Part shown: positions 5,556 to 8,765 of the stretch, one piece after another
Layout of the letters: every line of letters starts with the position of its first letter
Position numbering within the stretch: position 1 is the first letter of the stretch
Assembly (NCBI GenBank): GCA_046262355.1
Contig: JBHEMX010000020.1
Location: 1 to 8,765, forward strand
Source of the DNA: DATADD01 sp046262355
GTDB lineage: Bacteria > Actinomycetota > CADDZG01 > WHSQ01
Length of the DNA stretch: 8,765 nt
Direction: 5' to 3'
Notes under the pieces: generated by a model
Seen by the model: only the letters and a program-made list of their open reading frames with translations
Database searches by the model: none
Told to the model about the DNA's origin: nothing
Position numbers and translations under genes: made by a program

Positions 5556-6434
5556 TCACAGATGCTTCTTGATGTAGTGAACCGTGTCTTCCCACACCGT
5601 CCGGCCGTTTCCGAGCATGTGATCGATGTAGGCGAGCGCATGCCCCGACCCGGGGATCACGACCTTCTTGTGCGCTATGCCGGCGCGCCGTAGAGCGCGC
5701 GCGTACTTGCGCGCCTGCGAACGCGGGATCGTCTCGTCGGAGCTGTTGTATATCGCGGCGCGAGAGGTGGCGCGCGTCACCTGATAGAAGGGAGACCCTC
5801 TGCGCCACTTACGCGGGCATCTCTTCAGGGCGCACCCGAAGTAGCCCTTGTGGAGCCTCAGGTTGAACGGCTCGTTGAACTTCGTTGGGCCCGACCAACC
5901 CGTCTGGACGTCGACCAAGCCCTTCGTTCCGAGGGTGTAGGAGAGGAGAGCTCCGGCGCTCGACCCGGCCGACGCGAGCTTCGAGACGTCCGTGCCGAAG
6001 CGCGCGCCGTGTCTGGCAACCCACTTTGCAGCGGCTCGTGCGTCGCGCTGTGCAGCCGGGTAGACGTAGCCTCGCCGTTTGGAGATGTCGACCGAGGAAC
6101 CGCCGGCGCAACGCGCCTGCGCGCTCTTCCTGCGACTTCCAGAGAGCCGATAGTTGATCACATAGACGTTGAATCCGGCGTCGGCGAAGCGCTCCGCGAC
6201 CGCTGCAGTCTTGGTTTCGCACTTGTCGCCGTTCTGGAACGCGCCTCCATGGAAGTACAACAGGCCGGGCGGCGTCCCAGACCCGTGAGGCATGTAAATG
6301 TCGAGCTTGAGCTTGTGCCCATCGACCTTCTTGTACGTCACGTCACGGACGACGTCGATCGCAGGGGCGCCGGACGGGGCCAACATGGCCACGGAACAAG
6401 CAACGCACAGCGCGATCGATCGCGTTCTCATCAT
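5556..6434 (-). CDS. Secreted alpha/beta hydrolase (esterase/lipase, BD-FAE-like)
   Basis: 292 residues. The N-terminus is a Sec signal peptide (basic MMRTR, hydrophobic core 7-20, likely cleavage after the APSGAPA region, about 20-25). The mature part is an alpha/beta hydrolase: YFHGGAF oxyanion-hole motif (60-66), GSSAG nucleophile elbow (157-161, Ser159), a probable catalytic Asp233 in SSDETIP, and His265 in GSGHALAY. This arrangement resembles bacterial secreted esterase/feruloyl-esterase-like proteins (BD-FAE and carboxylesterase-type). Six cysteines, four of them in the mature part, could form disulfides in an exported protein. ATG 6434 and 6431 are adjacent possible starts; there is no clear Shine-Dalgarno, so leaderless translation is possible. 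Substrate is not predictable. It is divergent from the methyltransferase gene and has no operon partner in the window. Confidence 0.88.
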   Translation of the reverse strand: MMRTRSIALCVACSVAMLAPSGAPAIDVVRDVTYKKVDGHKLKLDIYMPHGSGTPPGLLYFHGGAFQNGDKCETKTAAVAERFADAGFNVYVINYRLSGSRRKSAQARCAGGSSVDISKRRGYVYPAAQRDARAAAKWVARHGARFGTDVSKLASAGSSAGALLSYTLGTKGLVDVQTGWSGPTKFNEPFNLRLHKGYFGCALKRCPRKWRRGSPFYQVTRATSRAAIYNSSDETIPRSQARKYARALRRAGIAHKKVVIPGSGHALAYIDHMLGNGRTVWEDTVHYIKKHL

Positions 6435-6440
6435 CTAGCG

Positions 6441-6469
6441 TTATTACCGTGGCACGAAGACGCCTGCAA
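6441..6469 (-). promoter_or_regulatory. Weak candidate promoter for the hydrolase
   Basis: On the minus strand a TTGCAG -35-like box (6464-6469) and a TAATAA -10-like box (6441-6446) are separated by 17 bases. A transcript from here would begin close to the ATG at 6434, agreeing with the absence of a ribosome-binding site. Both boxes are poor matches, so this is tentative. Confidence 0.25.
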
Positions 6470-6484
6470 GCAAGGAGCGAGGGG

Positions 6485-6489
6485 GGAGG
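6485..6489 (+). promoter_or_regulatory. Shine-Dalgarno GGAGG selecting ATG 6499
   Basis: A GGGGGGAGGG run with the GGAGG core at 6485-6489 lies nine bases before ATG 6499. The GTG at 6490 directly abuts it and is too close to be used, and ATG 6529 is too far from it. Confidence 0.55.
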
Positions 6490-6498
6490 GTGCGTGCG

Positions 6499-7263
6499 AT
6501 GGCCGGCGCGCCGTGCTTGACTTGTGCGATGGAAGGCTACGACGCGTCCACCTACGGGGAGCGTATCGCCGAGATCTACGATCGGCTCTACGACCACGCC
6601 TTTGACGTCGATGCGACGGTAGAAACGCTCGTCCGGCTGGCGCGCGGAGGTCGGGCCCTCGAGCTTGCGATCGGCACCGGCCGCATAGCCATCCCTCTCA
6701 GCAGACGGAGCATCGACGTTCAAGGCATCGACGCATCCGAGGCGATGGTGGCGAGGATGCGCGCCAAGCCCGGAGGAGATGCGATCGTCGTCACGTTCGG
6801 AGACTTCGCGGACGTCGACGTCGGCGGTCGGTTCGATCTCGTCTACATCGTCTTCAACACGTTGTTCGCTCTCGTGACCCAAGAGGCCCAGATACGTTGC
6901 TTCCGCAACGTCGCCGACCATCTCGGGCCGAACGGCGTGTTCGTCGTGGAGGGTTTCGTTCCCGATCTCGCTCGCTTCGATCGTGACCAGCGTGTGCAGG
7001 TGACCGAGATGGACCTCGACGAGGTCATGCTCGACGTCAGCAGACACGATGCGGCGAACCAGCGCATAGACAGCCAGCACATCGTTCTCGGCAAGGGCGA
7101 AACGCGCCTGTATCCGGTCAACCTCCGCTACGCGTGGCCCTCCGAGCTCGACCTCATGGCCCGCCTCGCGGGCCTGCGCCTCGCGCAGCGTTGGGGTGGC
7201 TGGAGACAGGAGCGGTTCACGGCTCAGAGCTCGTCGCACGTCTCGATCTACGAACGCGCATAA
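6499..7263 (+). CDS. Class I SAM-dependent methyltransferase
   Basis: 254 residues from ATG 6499. The Rossmann-type core shows motif I LELAIGTGR (54-62), the acidic ribose-binding residue in GIDASEAMV (Asp78), GDFADVD (101-107), and a hydrophobic post-II strand FDLVYIVFNTLF (112-123), then NGVFVVEGF (145-153). These are typical of small-molecule class I methyltransferases of the methyltransferase-25/11 type. The N-terminal Tyr-rich EGYDASTYGERIAEIYDRLYD segment (12-32) is also usual. Before it lies a CLTC (Cys6, Cys9) motif that would be lost if ATG 6529 were used. Substrate is unknown. The gene is divergent from the hydrolase and convergent with the transporter gene downstream. Confidence 0.88.
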   Translation: MAGAPCLTCAMEGYDASTYGERIAEIYDRLYDHAFDVDATVETLVRLARGGRALELAIGTGRIAIPLSRRSIDVQGIDASEAMVARMRAKPGGDAIVVTFGDFADVDVGGRFDLVYIVFNTLFALVTQEAQIRCFRNVADHLGPNGVFVVEGFVPDLARFDRDQRVQVTEMDLDEVMLDVSRHDAANQRIDSQHIVLGKGETRLYPVNLRYAWPSELDLMARLAGLRLAQRWGGWRQERFTAQSSSHVSIYERA

Positions 7264-7305
7264 ACCTTCGCAGTTGTCCCCGCAGGCCTAGAATCCTATT
7301 CGTCG

Positions 7306-7320
7306 AGCGCAGCGCAGCGC
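7306..7320. repeat. Short tandem repeat, AGCGC x3
   Basis: Three perfect tandem AGCGC units lie in the convergent intergenic region. Short enough to be chance in GC-rich DNA, but a slippage-prone site. Confidence 0.6.
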
Positions 7321-7330
7321 AGGCGAGGGC

Positions 7331-7367
7331 GGCGGTAGGGTTAGCGGTGCCCGGCTTCCCTGCCGTC
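7331..7367. terminator. Hairpin in the convergent intergenic region, possible bidirectional terminator
   Basis: CGGTAGGG (7333-7340) can pair with CCCTGCCG (7358-7365) with one G-U wobble, and the outer bases extend the stem slightly. The 17-base loop contains AGC/GCT, which could add an inner stem. It sits about 70 bases after the methyltransferase stop and about 40 bases past the transporter stop in its own direction. No T-run is present on either strand. Confidence 0.32.
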
Positions 7368-7406
7368 CTCGTCGGAACCCCGTGCCGCGATCCGGGCCCC
7401 CGGGCG

Positions 7407-8462
7407 TCATCCGGCGAGCGAGGACACCCCGATGACCGTGAGCGGCACCAGGAAGAGCGCCGCCGTGAACGCTGCAAGGCGCGGCGTGCTCCTGAGGATC
7501 ATGCGCTGGAACCGCCACACCGCACGCTTCATCTGGGGATAGAAGAACGTCAGCAAGACGAAGCTGATGATCGTCGTTGCGATCACCTGCGCCAGCACGA
7601 TGCGTCCCGCGGCGGCCGAGTTGACCGCGAGCGCGGCGAGGAACGTGTCGCCGAGCGTCGTGATGTTCGCCCCCATGATGTACGGAAGGATGTCCTCCCT
7701 CTTGGCGTAGCCCTTCGTGACCAGCGGCACCAGCACCGTGAGCGCGACGGACACAGACATCGTCACCAACGCCACGAAGCAGCCGAGCGCGAACATCGGC
7801 CATTTGCGGCGGAGCCACGAGAGGCGAGAGGAGGACACGCTCGAGTCGTCGAGTTGTGGCATCACGCCGTCGAGGAGCTTGAACGAGAGCAGCAGGATCC
7901 CCAGACCTCCGAGGAACACGACGGCCGCCGGCAGCTCCTCGGCGCGCGCCAGAAGGCCTCCGTAGACGATGTCGATGAGGTCGCTGAACTGGTTGGGGAA
8001 CTGGAGCTCGATCGCGTGGAACGGGCCCCATCGCAGCAGCATGAGGCCGAGCACGGCCGAGGGAAGGTACACGGCGGCGGTGGTCGTGAGCGCCATGACG
8101 GCGGTCGACACGGGCTTCATACGCTCCCCGCTGCCGCGCTTGAACGCGTAGATCACCGCCACGACGAGCACCACGAATGCCGCTCCCAGCCGGGAACCGG
8201 TCAGCATCGTGAACCCCTGCGTCTCGGTGATGTTGCCGGCGGCCACGAGCGTGAGCGCCGACGCCGCGACCGGCGATCCGGAGAGCACGAACAGGGCTCC
8301 GACCCACCCGAGGCCGAGCGTGGACCCGGCGTTGCGAACGAGCAGCCCACGGTGCTGGAAGACGTCGAGATCAGAGGCCCCCGTCTTCATGAGCTGCAGC
8401 GCGCCGACGAACAGGAACAGAGCAAGCAAGAAGCGGATCGTCCACCACAGGGCCGTTGCCAA
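7407..8462 (-). CDS. Na+/phosphate cotransporter-like membrane protein (PF02690-type)
   Basis: Predicted 351-residue membrane protein in a Na/Pi-cotransporter-like (NptA) fold with two inverted repeats. Numbered from TTG 8462: repeat 1 carries SGSPVAASALT (61-71) and then TGSRLGAAFVV; repeat 2 carries TMSVSVALTVLVPLV (234-248) and then PYIMGANITTLGDT (260-273), the clearest family motif. The C-terminal membrane helices finish the protein; there is no PhoU domain. The frame is open to 8720, but the upstream 86 codons use many codons rare in this window (AGG, AGA, TGT, TAT, ACT, CCT) and contain a promoter-like sequence. TTG 8462 is the only usual start codon between that promoter and the first helix. 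Alternative starts are TTG 8597 and ATG 8672 or 8720. Role inferred: uptake of phosphate or a similar anion coupled to sodium. Confidence 0.82.
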   Translation of the reverse strand: MATALWWTIRFLLALFLFVGALQLMKTGASDLDVFQHRGLLVRNAGSTLGLGWVGALFVLSGSPVAASALTLVAAGNITETQGFTMLTGSRLGAAFVVLVVAVIYAFKRGSGERMKPVSTAVMALTTTAAVYLPSAVLGLMLLRWGPFHAIELQFPNQFSDLIDIVYGGLLARAEELPAAVVFLGGLGILLLSFKLLDGVMPQLDDSSVSSSRLSWLRRKWPMFALGCFVALVTMSVSVALTVLVPLVTKGYAKREDILPYIMGANITTLGDTFLAALAVNSAAAGRIVLAQVIATTIISFVLLTFFYPQMKRAVWRFQRMILRSTPRLAAFTAALFLVPLTVIGVSSLAG

Positions 8463-8562
8463 GCGGGCGCCGGTGCCGGATCTCGGCGCAGCGGCGCGGC
8501 CAGGCTCCCGGATGGTCGCGGGATCGCCGCGCTGAGTGGAGAGGTGCCGTGTAGGTCCGATT

Positions 8563-8580
8563 GGAGTCTTATAACACTCC
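8563..8580. repeat. Inverted repeat overlapping the candidate -10 box
   Basis: GGAGT, eight bases, ACTCC: a perfect five-base dyad that encloses the TATAAG -10 box of the minus-strand promoter. A third GGAGT at 8585 pairs equally well with the central ACTCC. Could be an operator, or chance. Confidence 0.35.
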
Positions 8581-8597
8581 CCCTGGAGTACCTTCAA
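8568..8597 (-). promoter_or_regulatory. Candidate sigma-70-type promoter for the phosphate transporter gene
   Basis: Minus strand: -35 TTGAAG (8592-8597), 18-base spacer, -10 TATAAG (8568-8573), matching consensus at four and five of six bases. Transcription would begin near 8561, about 100 bases before TTG 8462. The AT-rich box stands out in a GC-rich window. Confidence 0.48.
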
Positions 8598-8598
8598 T

Positions 8599-8613
8599 GC
8601 TTCTCTGAGAAGC
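8599..8613. promoter_or_regulatory. Perfect palindrome next to the -35 box, possible operator
   Basis: GCTTCTC-T-GAGAAGC is a seven-base perfect dyad with a one-base centre, ending one base before the -35 box of the minus-strand promoter. The position fits a regulator that acts just upstream of RNA polymerase. The symmetry and location are seen directly; the regulator is unknown. Confidence 0.42.
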
Positions 8614-8652
8614 TGCCGGAAGTACCTAGTGCACCTTTGCGTAAGTCCCGTC

Positions 8653-8765
8653 GCCCCAGAACGGCCCTGCATCGGCGATGGCTGCGTTGCTCGTCGCGCA
8701 CGTACCCTGCGGGTACGCACGACTCCTCGCGCCTTGCCCTCACCGCGCAGTGCCGCCCTGGTTGC
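8653..8765. repeat. Long imperfect inverted repeat, possible dispersed palindromic element (cut by window end)
   Basis: The centre is a perfect seven-base dyad, CGTACCC-TGC-GGGTACG (8701-8717). The flanking arms extend about 50 bases each way with partial complementarity: on the inner side the arms match poorly (TGCTCGTCG region), but further out CGGCGATGGC pairs with GCCCTCACCG at eight of ten positions, and a CAG..CGGC.CTGC block pairs with the far end if one base is skipped. The right arm reaches the window edge, so the true boundary is unknown. It lies in non-coding DNA upstream of the transporter. Confidence 0.5.

Noticed and set aside
5099..5808. Several long open frames on both strands across the intergenic region and hydrolase end
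   Set aside because: All translate to Arg/Pro/Ser-rich sequence without domains or start context, conflict with one another, and include the 103-bp-period repeat in different frames.
5850..6605. A 251-residue plus-strand open frame opposite the hydrolase
   Set aside because: The minus strand shows a signal peptide, oxyanion motif, GSSAG and catalytic His, so the plus frame is a shadow.
6343..7239. A 298-residue minus-strand open frame opposite the methyltransferase
   Set aside because: The plus-strand methyltransferase has clear SAM motifs; the opposite frame has none and is Glu/Val/Asp-rich only through complementarity.
7392..7404. GC-rich palindrome CCGGGCCCCCGGG at the transporter stop as a terminator
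   Set aside because: The loop would be only two bases and there is no T-run; probably a chance palindrome in GC-rich DNA.
7288..8307. A 339-residue minus-strand open frame overlapping the transporter
   Set aside because: It is the antiphase shadow of the transporter gene, with Arg/Gly/His-rich low-complexity translation and no membrane pattern.
8653..8765. Integron attC recombination site
   Set aside because: The inverted repeat is of suitable length, but I see no matched RYYYAAC/GTTRRRY core sites and no gene cassette arrangement.

Overview
The window is GC-rich, with strongly GC-biased third codon positions, frequent GTG/TTG (and probably CTG) starts and 4-base start/stop overlaps. This suits a high-GC actinobacterium or a similar high-GC lineage; the sequence alone does not give a genus.

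Bases 1-5014 read as one plus-strand operon. Its first visible gene is the 3' part of an alkaline-phosphatase-superfamily-like protein that seems to lack the usual metal-binding motifs. Then come two copies of a two-gene module: an eight-TM-class permease of the YraQ/ArsP-like family (PF03773) followed, with a 4-base overlap, by a TIGR03943/DUF1980 'permease subunit' with a Cys-Cys motif. The copies lie at 550-2345 and 3008-4701. Between them are a lipoprotein cupredoxin with a complete type-1 copper ligand set (2357-2863) and a 45-residue single-TM protein (2865-3002). A 94-residue basic membrane protein (4730-5014) closes the operon. I infer an envelope system that moves or handles a metal or metalloid, possibly copper-linked because of the cupredoxin. 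The substrate cannot be read from the sequence.

Bases 5015-5555 hold no convincing gene. They contain two hairpins and a 50-bp direct repeat present twice, 103 bp apart. A secreted alpha/beta hydrolase (5556-6434, minus strand) and a class I SAM-dependent methyltransferase (6499-7263, plus strand) then diverge from a short intergenic region.

Bases 7407-8462 (minus strand) encode a Na+/phosphate-cotransporter-like membrane protein. Its reading frame stays open to 8720, but the upstream part looks untranslated. That part contains a candidate promoter, a perfect palindrome just upstream of the -35 box, and, at the window edge, a long imperfect inverted repeat (about 8653-8765) that looks like a dispersed palindromic element.
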